Assembly: GCA_008933995.1 (NCBI GenBank)
Contig: WARS01000011.1
Coordinates: forward strand, 6,118,016-6,182,015
Direction of reading: 5' to 3'
DNA from: Datnioides undecimradiatus
Lineage: Eukaryota > Chordata > Actinopteri > Lobotiformes > Datnioididae
Length of the DNA stretch: 64,000 bases
Positions 18,652-30,818 of the stretch are shown here, one piece after another. The translations under genes were made by a program, and so were the position numbers. The stretch's first letter is position 1; the number at the start of each line of letters is the position of its first letter. The notes under the pieces are model-generated. The model did no database searches, had not been told where the DNA came from, and saw only the letters and a list, made by a program, of their open reading frames with translations.

Positions 18652-20268
18652 CTGGATTGCGCTGGAAGGACGTCATTCCCAGGCAAGGAAATGATTTGGC
18701 AATCCCTTGTCAGTTTTCCAGAGTGTTCACTAGGCTACCTCCTGCGCACTTTAGGTGCATAAACTCATATACGATTCAAGTAAGACTCGTTACAAAAACA
18801 CTGACCCGAACCAAAATTCACTCAAATTCGTTTAATAAGGGAAAAACATTAATCAATCCACATTTAGCCTCTCGGTAGAGACATGGTTATTCCATTACAA
18901 GAGTCCTATCGAGGGAAGGTCACGTTTAAAATGCACAGTAACCCCATGATTATTGTTTGATGGACACTACCACTTTTATTAAAATTTAACAGATTGTAGC
19001 AACAATATAAAAATTGTAAATAAATAAATAAATAAAAATGTATAAAAAGCGTAACACATAAAAGACACAATAGTCTCCCTTCACACAGCAGACACACTAG
19101 AGGTCACTATTTACTTCTTGTCTGGCCTCAATTCAGGATTGAGACTACAGCTATGTTTTTGATTGAGATAAGATAAGAAAGGGGCGATTTTAATAAAGAA
19201 AAAAAATATTGTTTGTTTTCATTAAAGTGCTTTATTTAAACTTTAAGAGGTCTGTAATTTGGGCAATAATGAATTTATCAAATATTTGTACTGGGTACCC
19301 TATTGTACCATTTTTGAGACTGGATTTTAACATTTGTATTTATATTCCTCCAGAAAGTATTGGCTTTTTTATTTTATAGAAATTCAAGTATTTTCCCAGC
19401 TGCATTTAGTTGTACATGCAAAACAAAAATAACAAATAAAACAGCATGTGATGCAATGTACTAGATTAAACTATTCAACGGGATACAAAAGGTATAGTTC
19501 TGACAACAATTTGCTAAAGATTAAATTGGTAGGTATGAAAGCAATTTATCTCACATATTTAAAATTCTCTTTCATAAATGAAAGTGTATCTTTCTAGCTT
19601 TAAGAGAAATAAAACTGTAATCCTGACCTGATGTCTTTAAACAGGCTTGATGACTAAGAGGAAACCTGGTGATTATACCACCCTCAGGTCCTGGAAACCA
19701 ACCAGATTGCTGAGAAAAGACCACTTAGAGACCTGACAGTTCCAGGTGACATTAAATTACAACAGGAAACTCTGATCTGTCACAAGAGGGCAGTAAGTCT
19801 CCATTTATACATGGTCCCATTGCCAAAGGTCCATCAGGTGCTTCAGCTGAATATACTGCATGTTTTCCATCACCTTTAGAAAATTATTCTTGCACGTATT
19901 TTTCTGTCAGTAAAAGTGAAACTGTAGTTGTTTTTACATTATCCCCAGTGTAAATTCACAACACAGTCCAATAATTTACAGAGTAGAAGGTGAGCAAATT
20001 AGTAATTGTTTTCTATTAATCTCTTTCATAATGTGTATCAAAAACAGGTTCTACCACATTTGTTTTTTTTCAGTTCACTAATCACTAAAATCATTATGAC
20101 GAATACTTTGTGTGGTCTTCATTTTACATAGGTCACTGCTTTAAGCTTATGGTTTGCCTATACTGTGTGAAATATAACAATGCACTTTTTCAAAGGCATG
20201 GTATTTTAATCTTAGATTTGTGTGTGTATGTGTAATCATACTACAAGTGTCTATATAGCTATATCATC

Positions 20269-20318
<50 letters not shown>
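20269..20318. repeat. (TAGA)12 microsatellite
   Basis: Twelve and a half uninterrupted TAGA/GATA units in the KRAS-RASSF8 spacer. Confidence 0.98.
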
Positions 20319-20319
<1 letters not shown>

Positions 20320-20819
20320 AGTTTTACTTTTAGAGGAGAAATTGCAATGAAATAAATGCAATGCACCACGTTCCTTACTCTAAAACAGGTTATTGGTATG
20401 CCATATTATCAGTATACATCTGCCACTCCGCTTTTTCAGTCACAAAGCTTCAGTTTCAACCTCAGTCCTACACATCTCTCTTCACATACCTCAACTTCAC
20501 GGTCATTACCCTCACAATAAGCCTGTGAGTGCCCTGCTCAGGCATAACAATTACTACATTGTTTTAGATGCTGAGATATAGCTGTATGTTTTCAAAAGGT
20601 GCCCTGCATGTCCAAAAAAGTTGGCTCCAGGTAGCCCCCCACCACCCACAACAGCCCCCTCCTCCCTCCCTGCTCCCCTCACAGTGTATTGCAGCTTTAA
20701 ACAGTCCACAATGCCTTGCGGTGTCCCAGTTCCAGTGCGATGTATTTACCAGCAGGAGTAATGAAACGGGGAGAGGGGCATTTTCCGCAGCTCATTGGTG
20801 AGACCGCAAAAGACTAGCG

Positions 20820-21074
20820 CACAGAGAGGACGGACACAAACTTTCGGTCGAGGGACCCAAACGTCATTTTTCAGTATTTGACCGCCTCTTGTTGCCTTTT
20901 ATTCCCGTTTCGTTGCTCAGCAGCCAAACGTTACTTTGTCGCAGTTCGTTGGAAGTGATTTACCGGGCAATGGTGAAGAAGGACACATTTTGCGGAATTC
21001 ACGCCTTTACCTGTGTTTTCACCCCAAACTTCACTTCGGAGACGGAACACTTGAATCCCGCTTGCAGCTTTCAG
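20820..21074 (+). other. RASSF8: Probable RASSF8 5' non-coding exon
   Basis: A GC-richer stretch ends at a strong donor (TTTCAG then gtaaga at 21075) and is preceded by an inverted CCAAT box. RASSF8 in other vertebrates has non-coding first exons far upstream of its ATG. The acceptor used by the coding exon (26406-26407) would join it. An ATG at 20970 opens a 35-codon upstream frame that stops at the first codon of the next exon. The exon start is approximate. Confidence 0.5.
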
Positions 21075-24010
21075 GTAAGACCATGACACAGAGCTAGCAG
21101 CGGAGCTCAGCACCGCAGCTCAGCCCGCTGGAGTTCAGCGCCTGAGATAACGGAAACATTTGTGTAGTGGAATAGTTGGGCTACTCTCTGAGCCCACCAC
21201 TGCCCATTATCGCCATTTCTCCAGCCTCGTCCCACCCGACACCAACATTATGAGGCCAGAGGTGCGGTGGAAAGCAGAAAGCTACTAATGTCACGTCTTC
21301 TGTTCTTCTGCTGTTAATATCCGACATATGGGGCTAATATTGTTCTTAACTGCGTCCTTTTCTGATTGTTTGAGACATAAGCTCAGCTGAAAGCATTTTT
21401 AAGTGTACTCGGGTGAGGCAGACCTAGAAGATTGATTCAGTGTTGCTTTTCCTATTTCCCCGTTGTTGTTGTTTCTGACCAGGTTCTGCATCTTCTGTTA
21501 AAACAGTCTCAAAAATCGTTGCGTTTCTGAGATCATAACATGATCTAGGTCTAAAATATTCCACGTTATCTAAAGCCACAGTGCACCACTTGCATTTAAC
21601 CAGGTGTAGCAGAGCCAACCTGTGGAGTTGTTGCACTCACTCAGGGCTTTTCGTGAGTCTCACAGTCTTGGGCTTGGTGATCTGCTGTTATGACTGCTTT
21701 GGTCTAGAAGTATAATCATATAAATCAGTGGTGGTCTTTGTTTCTTTCATTGCTGTCATTGTACCATGAAGACCAGACTGCAAAAAGCAGGAAAAATACA
21801 CAAGTTTTGCCACTTTTGTGTTTGGCTGCCATTTCAGTTGCAGCTCTAAAACCACCCAGTTCTATAAATGCTTCTATGCTATGCTGTGATTCAGCACCCA
21901 GATGATGTCTTACAAACCGCTGTAACATGTAAACCTTGGCCAGAGGCCTCTTGTTGCCCTACTGTGTTGCTGCTGCGCTTCTGCCCTGGTGCAGGAGCCA
22001 GCTGCCTGCTCCTGCTGGCTCTTCAAAGCTGGCTAGTGAAGCAGTGAATATGGCAAGGGAACAAAGGCGGCATTATTGCTGGCTGAACGTGCCGTCCAGA
22101 TGTTCGAGATCCTGCCAGCCCTGACCTCCCAAATGGGGGAGGCAGCTCCAGCGCCTAATAGTTTAATATCAGCCAGGCAGAGAGAGAAAGAGGGCGGCTC
22201 GCTCTGGGGCAGGGGCCACTGGAGAGGGTGTTGTCTGTAGCGTGACTGGATGTGGGTTTAATCCAAAAAACCCCAATCGTCAGACTGGAACAGAAGAAAA
22301 TTTCGGCTAAGACCTAAAATTGCAAGGAAGTGGTGGACAATGTTTGTTCCTTCTTTATGTATAATTAGGGTTACCGTGCGCAACTGTCTTTTAACCTCTG
22401 ATTAAGTGGTGGTACAGTGTCACCTTTAATTGCTTCGCAATTAACAATTATCTCCTGGATATTGCAGCCATTAGGTCACTGTGTGGAAACGAATGCAACC
22501 GAGACAGTAAATTAACTGAGAAGATGCCGACAGTGTGCAGAGCGGAGGCTTTTAGAAACGCACTGAAAAAGGAAACCATTAGAGATCTCGCTTCCTCTCT
22601 TGTGTCCATATACATCAAATTAAGCATTGCAATTATTTTAATCCATCAGATGGTTGCAAACACACATTTTATGATCTTTTAATGATTATCCAGTCCAAGA
22701 GCACTTAAGAGTGGATGCCGTTTGTTGAAGTGACATTGCATTACTCTTGCCTGTTGTATAGCCATCAGGATCACAGAGTGGTGAACACATAGCTTTCTTG
22801 TCTCTTAGTCATGGCCTGTTGCATTCTCACAGCCCAGGAATGCATATCCTGGATGTTATCAGACTCTCCTCTCCAGGATCAAGGCCTTGCCTCTAACATT
22901 TACATTTGTAGTTGCTGGCATACCCATGATGAGGAACTTCTTTATCTGGTTCCCACTGCAGGACCCTTACTTTTTAACCACAATGGGTCTCATCTTGTCT
23001 GTGTGTCTTACAGCACTGTTTTACTGTTGCCTCCCTGGTGTGTTTCAGGCGCAGGGATTACGCTGCGGCTGTAGCACTTGATGACAATCTGGAGGAGCTG
23101 AGAGAGATTTCTCCAGTTAGTTCCAACCGAGTCACCAGCAGTGCCTCCGCAATAAACCAGCGTCTGTGTTTGGCTGCTCACAGAGATCTGTTTCACAACA
23201 GATCTGTTACCAATTACAGCAGAGTATAAATTGTTAGTAATTACATGTTGCTCTATGGGGAGCGCAATTTGAATTAAAGTTTGGTTAGCAATAGGCAAAG
23301 AAATTTAAGTAGAACAGACTGCTGTAGCTACAGTCTGTAAGAAGCATCCCATTGTCTTTAATTTAACAGCAGTGTGGGGGAGTACATGTCAGAAACTTTT
23401 AAGATAACAAATTAGTTGCTAGTTTTAATAAGCTCCTTGGATATGATTTCTTTCGAACTTGCAATGCCTGAACTTCTGTGCTTTGAGAAAAGGCTGTATT
23501 GTTTTCCACCACTGTGAACAATAGTCATCATATTTGGACAGGAACCAGGGTGTAATAATGTCTGTGCGTGGAGTTTGTACTTGTGGAACATCCGGTGAAA
23601 TCGTTTCTCTCAGCTTGGTTCAGTTGCTGCCCTACAGGCTTTCTCCTGAGTTGAGCTCAATCTTGGTTTTGTTTTAATGTGATGAATTCCCCATTTTGTT
23701 TTCCTCAAACACCCCCTTGTTCAGCAAACTGGTAAAGTGCTCTGTCCCCAGGCTGGTTTGTGATGCACGACAGACTGTAAATCCCCAAAAGAAGCGGTGC
23801 CATTTTTAAGTTCCTACAGTAGAAACTCCTACAGTATTTCTTCATGGTCTATGTTACAGCAGTGTGTTGGTCGTGTTGGAACACCCACAGGAGCATATGG
23901 TAGGTTGTTTACACCAGCAGCCAGATGAAGCCTTTTTCCTGCCAGCTCGGCGTGCTCCTGTAGGAGAATTGTCATCAGCAGCCGGGGCGGACAGGCTGCT
24001 CAGTGCTACT

Positions 24011-24071
<61 letters not shown>

Positions 24072-26407
24072 CAACGCTCTGAGAGGAATGCTTCTTAAGT
24101 CAATGCTACTGAACCAACACGAGAACGAAACGAACGGCCTCTGATTGAGTTTGATCATCTCTCGAAGGAGCTTAAATAGGATTGGTGGGAATTTAAGTCC
24201 TCCAACCCCCAACCCATCTCTCCATCTCGTGAAATGCCTCTCTGGCATAAGACAACCTGCACAAATCAGGGAACGGGCATCTCCCCAGGCTGTGGCTGTG
24301 ACAGGCCAGAGGAATGGAGCCTGCAGAGCTCAGGATGGCACTATGCCCCACACCGCTGTGCCTGTGTCATCATTGGGTTTTCTGGGTTAATGTTAATGAA
24401 TATAAATGTTACGAGTCTGGACCAGAGCAAGTGACATTTATAAGTGCCCCACTGAGCCTTGTTGCGCTTGTTTAAGGAAGAGGTGTTGAATCAGCCTGTT
24501 TGAAATGGTCTGTTTTTGTTTGAACAGTTGTCTCTTTTGTTTTTTTTTCTTCGAGTCACAGGACTTCACATGTTTTTGATCAAAACACGTAAAAAAAATT
24601 ACAATTGTTTGCATTATCCAGCATTCACTGTAGTAGTCTTTTTTAAATCTCTCTAACAAAGTGTTGTTAAAGGTAGTATTTTTGAGGCTCTTCCCTCCCC
24701 CCTCGGGTGTATCCAAACCCTCTTCACAGGCTGATCCACTATGCCTGCTTTGCATCAAGACCCACTCAGTCCCCTTTACCGTTTCCACATCCCTCTAGAT
24801 AAAAAGGGGCTTAACAAAATAGTGACAGTGTTTTGGGTCACTGCAGAAAAATCTTGCAGTCTGCTTGTGTGTGACTATTTTCCTGTTCCTCCCGATCCTT
24901 CAGCCCTTAATGCCATTTAAGGGCAGACTGAATGAAGGACAAAAGCACTTTCCAACCAGCTGTGAATGTGCCAAGAATAGAGTGATCAGAGCCAGGCAGC
25001 CAGGCCTTACACAAAGGTGCCACTCACATACGTACATACGAATGCACCGAATGAACATATTGGATTCATATCAAATGAGACTAGCATACAGAACATTTGT
25101 ACAATTAATGCACATTTGAGTCCCTAAATCTCTGAGAACTGCCTCAGGCTCTGCTTCATTGTGTTTGTTTGTAGTGCTAAACAGATTTGTTGATTAATCT
25201 GTTGGGCAATCGACTTGAGTTAAAAATACAATTTTTTATTGCTCAAATAATTCTTAAAGTCTTGCTTCAAGCCAAACTATTGTTGTTTTCACTTTTTTAA
25301 ATGTGAGGATGTGCTGTTCTCCTCAGCTTTATGCGTCGCTGTTTTGGGTTTTGGACTGTTACTGAGGCAAAACAAGCAGTTTGATCATGTCGCATTGAGT
25401 TCTGGGAACTAGTGATGGGTATTCTGCTCTCTTTTTGGATCAAGTAAATGAATAATAGGATAATCAGTAATTTCAATAATAATTTGTCGCAGCCCCATCT
25501 GTTTGTCTAACTCTACAAATGTTACCTTGCAGTACCACCTAATGTCTTTGCCATATTTAGCAAAGCAGTTGGTGGAGGGTAGCACAGGCTGGTGTGGGTG
25601 ACTTTGTGAAAGTGGATGGGGAATACGCAGGCTGGGGGAGGTGTAATTGGTGGGGGGTTGGCGAACAAAAGGACCTTTTGACTTAGTCGTGTAGGTGCAG
25701 TGAAGGTTAGATCCATGGAGAGTGATAGAGATCTCGGGAGAGGGGAGATGCCATTCATTCTCTCCCACTACTCTGTCCTTGAAGAACATTTTGAAGGAGC
25801 CCTCCCTGATGGGTATTTGATATACTGTGTTATGTCAGTGGTTATCATTCACATTTTAATGTGCGCTTTGTATATGGGATGAAAAGAACTACAGTGAAAA
25901 CAAAAGCTCCATCTGCACCTTTGTGTTACGATGCTGCTGGCTTTCCCTTTCTTCCTTCTCTCCCCTTTCTTTTCTCAAATAACATTTTTATTCTCTTTCC
26001 ATTTCACTCTCTGTTGCTGTCCCTCTCTGTCATGCCAACTCAATCTTTCTGCTCTGTCTTCGCTGCTTCCACGTAATTCTCGTACAAAAGCAGGAACTGG
26101 ACTTGGGAATGTCTGCTGGCAGACCTTCGTGCACCCCCAGCAGACATGTACCTATTCATTGAGATGAACAAAACAGGACCATTATGGCCAGCTGGTCCTG
26201 GCAGGGTGGCTGTATGAGTTCATTCTCAACTGGGTCCTTTTTTACATAAGCTGCTGCTAAAATAGTCTCACTATACCTTGTTCTGACTATTTAACTGCTG
26301 GTGTTTGACTGTCGAAGACTTATCCTTTAAGGCTGAGCATTATAACTGTAGCCCTGAGCACATCCTGACTAACTGCTTCCTGTTTTCCCTCCGTGTTTCC
26401 TCCCCAG
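21075..26407 (+). other. RASSF8: RASSF8 first intron
   Basis: This 5.3-kb intron has no recognisable coding exon. Open frames on both strands (for example at 25409-25789 and 24438-24788) have low-complexity, non-family translations and I treat them as chance. It contains a long (CA)n at 24013-24068. Confidence 0.55.
24013..24068. repeat. (CA)28 microsatellite
   Basis: Twenty-eight uninterrupted CA units inside RASSF8 intron 1. Confidence 0.98.
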
Positions 26408-26609
26408 TGAAGTAGCCAGAGGGGCTTCAGCTGCCCTGCGCCACTGGAGCCTTCAATAATGTCAGGGCCAACACACCACAATCGACCCCCTCACTTCTGA
26501 CCCAACATGGAGCTCAAGGTCTGGGTGGATGGAGTCCAGAGGGTCGTCTGCGGGGTCACTGAGGCAACCACCTGCCAGGAAGTGGTGATTGCTCTGGCAC
26601 AGGCCATAG
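26408..26609 (+). CDS. RASSF8: RASSF8 first coding exon
   Basis: The acceptor cctccccag is followed by a 99-nt leader and ATG at 26507. It encodes 34 residues, [20 protein letters not shown] through ALAQAI, and ends with one base of the next codon at donor gtagat. This is the first half of the RA domain. I chose this ATG because it aligns with the family N-terminus. Confidence 0.95.
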
Positions 26610-29600
26610 GTAGATCATTTTCTACTATAAAACACAGACCCAAGCACATCTGAGACAGAACCACACACCACAAACCAAGACTTTGTGTTCAAGTAGTGAA
26701 ATTGAATGTCCATTAAAGTCACGCACAGGTGAGATGCATCAGTTTGAATTATTGCCACGCTCAAGAATCACCAAGCATAGATTATTTGGCTGGTTTTAGC
26801 AATCTTGCTCACATGTATGAATTTAAGCAGTTTTTTTATTTTTAAAAACATTGGTATCAATAATATTTCATTTCATATAGTTGTGGACCCAATTAAAATA
26901 AAACTCCTGGTTTGTTGGTCAAGTTATGTCACATATATACGACTCACATTCTGGTGTGTTGGTTTTACGAGGAACATTGCTTCTTGATCCAAACTGTAAC
27001 TTTTGTTACAGTCATGTTGAACTCCTTGTGGAGTCGAGTGCTGATGAATTTCAGGCAATGCATTTGGTCAAAATAGGATGGAGATACCGTAATCTGTGCC
27101 TATGCCTTTGTGCATTGTGTGCTAACAGCAGAATCAGCTTCATTTTAGATGTAGATCTGACTGTATAATGTATCCATGTTAACTACACCTAACCATCACC
27201 ACATCTAAAAACATGTCTCCTACATTTAATACATCACAAAGTCTTTGTTAGCTAACACAGACAACATGTTCACTTGTTTGTGAAGCCTTACAGTTTTCTT
27301 CTCTCTTGACAGTTTCAAAGTACAAAACACTTGAGGCCTTTTAATCAAGTGTATTGTTAAGCCTTTATCAACCCACAACTGTAATCGGAGTATAAGGCTC
27401 TCCAAAATGCCAAATTGCCTTTTGTTACCTGAAAAGAAGTCCTCATGAAGTAAACAAGTCTCCTGCCTACATGTTCGGCTCCTGCCAACATGCAGTGGGT
27501 CATAGTCACAGGCTTTATTGGTACATGCTTGGATCTAAGCAAACCCCCCTTCCCCATATGGCTCCTTCAGGAACGGGGGCACTTGAACAGGCTGTATTGA
27601 CATCACTTCCCACAAAGCGCAGGGTAGGAGGAGGGAAAGTCTGACTCATCTCTCAGTCTCCTGCCAAATGGAGAAAGCAGCACTTCGGAGCCCCTTCCTC
27701 TGTCTTTTCTTTTCTATTAAAAGCATACGCACCACGGTAAAAGATCAGACACCAATATTGATTCAGTGCTTTGGCATTTTACTACTCTACCCACCACTAC
27801 AAGTGTTGTGTCTAAGTTTCTCTAAACAACATTAACCAGTTCCTTCCCTATAAACACTGAATCAAATGTGTAAGTGTAAAAGGGCTGTACATAGCGCTGA
27901 GGCAACTGAGAAACAGCCAACAAGGCCAACCCCTGCAGCTTTTAGCTTCTTTTAGCTGATTGTTCTGTTTTGCACTCTGTGTTTTTACTAAGGGTGAGAC
28001 TGAAGGCTCTCATCTCAGTTGCAAAACCACGGTGAGCTGTTTTCAGAAACCATGCTTACCCAAGCTGATTAAAGTCAGAACTCTGTCAGATGGCCCGACC
28101 CACGAGTCCACCAGGATGATAACATGCCAGAGGACAGTTGTTTGCTAACAACAGTTTCATAAGATACTTTATGACTGCATTTGTCTGAGTTTGTTTTGAA
28201 TAAAAGTCACAACCTTGGAGTTTGGCTTTTTCACCTGCCAACACTAGTAGTCTATCAGTCATGTTTTTTCTAAGTGTGTTGTTCTGTTGTGGTGTTTTCA
28301 GGTCGCACTGGGAGATACACTCTGGTAGAAAAATGGCGAGACACAGAGCGGCACCTGGCCCCTCACGAAAGCCCTGTAGCTTCTCTGAACACCTGGGGCC
28401 AGTATGCTGGTGATGTCCAACTGATTCTGCATCGCACTGGCCCCTCCTTGACTGAAAGACCCCCCTCAGAGGGACCCCCTCTCAGGGGACCTGAACGTGG
28501 CCTGCATCGACAGAGCCTCCCTCCCCTTGCAAAGCTTCGTCATCCCAATGATCGCTCCCTCCGCCGCCGTGAACCACGCCGCAAGTCTCTCACGTTCACC
28601 GGGGCACCCAGAGGCCTTAGGGAGATTCTGAGCGGAGGCCGAATAGGAGAGGCTGAAACTAAAAGAAGACTTCTCCTGGGAAACGGGGGTGCTCACCACC
28701 ATGCAGGACCAGCCATGGGGACTGCATCGCCTGGCTTGTGGGCCTGTCGTATGGAAGATTTGGTCAGACTGGTCGGTCTGCAGAGAGAAACTCTCAATGT
28801 GCTGGAGAAGAAGCTGGAGACCTATGAGGCTGAGCTCCAGGCCTGGGCTGAAGGGCGAGGAGGGCCAGGTGGAGGGTGCGCTAGGGACCCAGGTGGAGGA
28901 GGAGGGTTTATGGAAGAGATCCTCAGGCTGGAGAAGCATCTGAGGAAGAACGAGGTGGAGATGGAGGAGGAGGAGTTTTGGGCCACAGAGCTGCAGATTG
29001 AGCTGGAGAGTGAGAGGCAGCTGGAGGAAAGACTGCAGGAGCTCCGAGGACGCTTGCAGAGCTGTGAACTCGACATTGAAGAAAAGCTGGCAATGGTACA
29101 GGTGTGCTATGTGTGGGAGATTTTGGGATAGTGGAAAAAATTATGTAATGGCTACTAGCTTTGTGAAAGGATCAAATTAACAAGCTAAGAATTAAATATT
29201 ATGAACGCCATAGTTATTTTTCATCAGAGTTGTTTAGCACTGTTTCTTGCGATGTTTGTAGATTGCAGCATGTGGTTTCTTTCTTTTTCTCTGTTTGTTT
29301 ATCTCTTTGTCTCTTTGTCCCGTCAGGGTGTAGAGGCAGGCCTAGAAGAGGAGCGTCTACAAAGGGAACGGCAGGAGACCCAGTGGGTCAGTGAGGCAGA
29401 GGCTCGGGCTCAGGTCCTCAGGGTCAAAGCAGAACTGAAGGCCCAGGAAAGGCAGGCTGTCCAGCTGGAGAGCAGCTGCAGAGCTGTGGACAGGTCACTT
29501 GGACAAAGCAGCAAGAAACTGCAGGTGAGACTTTTGCTTGCTTCTGATTACTTTTCGTTGCTACCAAAGGTTTTACCAAAATAGTGCTGCAGCTTGATGT

Positions 29601-30780
29601 ATTGATAAGGGAGACCATCCATCATTGAGAATGCATTTAAGCATCTGTCCATCTGAATCATCCCTCAGTGTGATGCTGAATGTGTGCCAGCTTTTTCTTT
29701 TTTTCCCCACATCAGAGGAGGTTTATACAGGGCACAACTGCATATGCTGCTAAAAATGTTGTACAAAGCCTTTTGTGACTCCAGAGGGAGTCGTGTGAAA
29801 TCAGATAAATTGCCTCATTTGATGTCACTTTGTGTCTGATTTATTTGCTGTAAGTAAGAGTGCTTTTGTGTGTGTGTGTGTGTTTGAATTATTTAACACA
29901 AGTCATTTTTAATATGACAGATAATGTGTGAATGGGTTAATAATGTGACCTTGAGTTGAGTCTCATCTAATTTGTGTCTTGACACTGTTAAACATAGATT
30001 ATAAATTGAGTATGATCTTGTTCATGTGTTCTGGTCCTTTTGGATAATAACTAAGATTGCCAAAGGGCTTGTAGATTTCTAGTAATATTTAAAAACATAA
30101 ATCTAAGTCTCCAGTCTCCAGTAATCTGTTCACGACTCCTGTTTCTCTCATTCTCTTTGAAGGACATGCAACACGAGCTGGAGCAGCTGACCAAGGAGCT
30201 GAGACAGGTTAACCTGCAGCAGTTCATCAAGCAAACCGGCACCAAGGTCACAGTGCTGCCGGCTGAACCCACTGAGGATGAAAGTACTCACAGCAGTCAT
30301 GGTATAGGTAATGATCATTTTGTTGTGAACCTTATTTTCCATATCCTGGAGTTAAAGATTCAGTTGCCTCATGACATACCTCAAATGTAACCCTACAGTT
30401 ATATATAATGTTATCTATGTCCTGATGTTTCATGCTGTTGTCATTATAAATGACAAGTAGGGATCTGACCCTGTAGGTACAGTATGTAGTCTATGTCAGA
30501 GGGGTCACTTAAGTCTATTTGATCTGAACTGGTTTGACCCAAGACAGGAATTACATCTAACATCATACGTCAGAGTGCATGCTGTGAGAATAAATGGTGC
30601 TTTTTGGTTGCTGCTCACACATGAGACACATGACTTAGATTTATGCACTTCAATAAATCTATATATATTTCAGTCTGCCTGTGCATTAGTAAAGTCATTC
30701 TGTTCCATCAAGGCACTGATTATTTTTCTGCCTCATGTCTTGACAGCCTGCTGAGAGAAAATGACTCAGCTTTGTGTTCA

Positions 30781-30818
<38 letters not shown>

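Larger units (their letters stand above)
18200..20815. other. Divergent spacer between KRAS and RASSF8
   Basis: This spacer of about 2.6 kb separates the two opposed 5' ends. It contains a pair of MEF2-type sites (18629-18651), an AT-rich core (18.9-20.3 kb), a (TAGA)n microsatellite and an inverted CCAAT box (ATTGG, 20794-20798) just before the RASSF8 first exon. No open frame resembles a protein. LMNTD1, which lies between these genes in mammals, is not seen. Confidence 0.6.

Noticed and set aside
24438-24788. 116-codon minus-strand frame in RASSF8 intron 1
   Set aside because: Lys/Gln-rich through local A/T tracts, no homology recognised; chance.
25409-25789. 126-codon minus-strand frame in RASSF8 intron 1
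   Set aside because: Low-complexity Pro/Ser/His-rich translation without domain features, inside an intron; chance.
28466-28939. 157-codon open frame antisense to the large RASSF8 exon
   Set aside because: It mirrors the GC-rich, Leu/Glu-rich sense exon and has no family resemblance; an antisense shadow.
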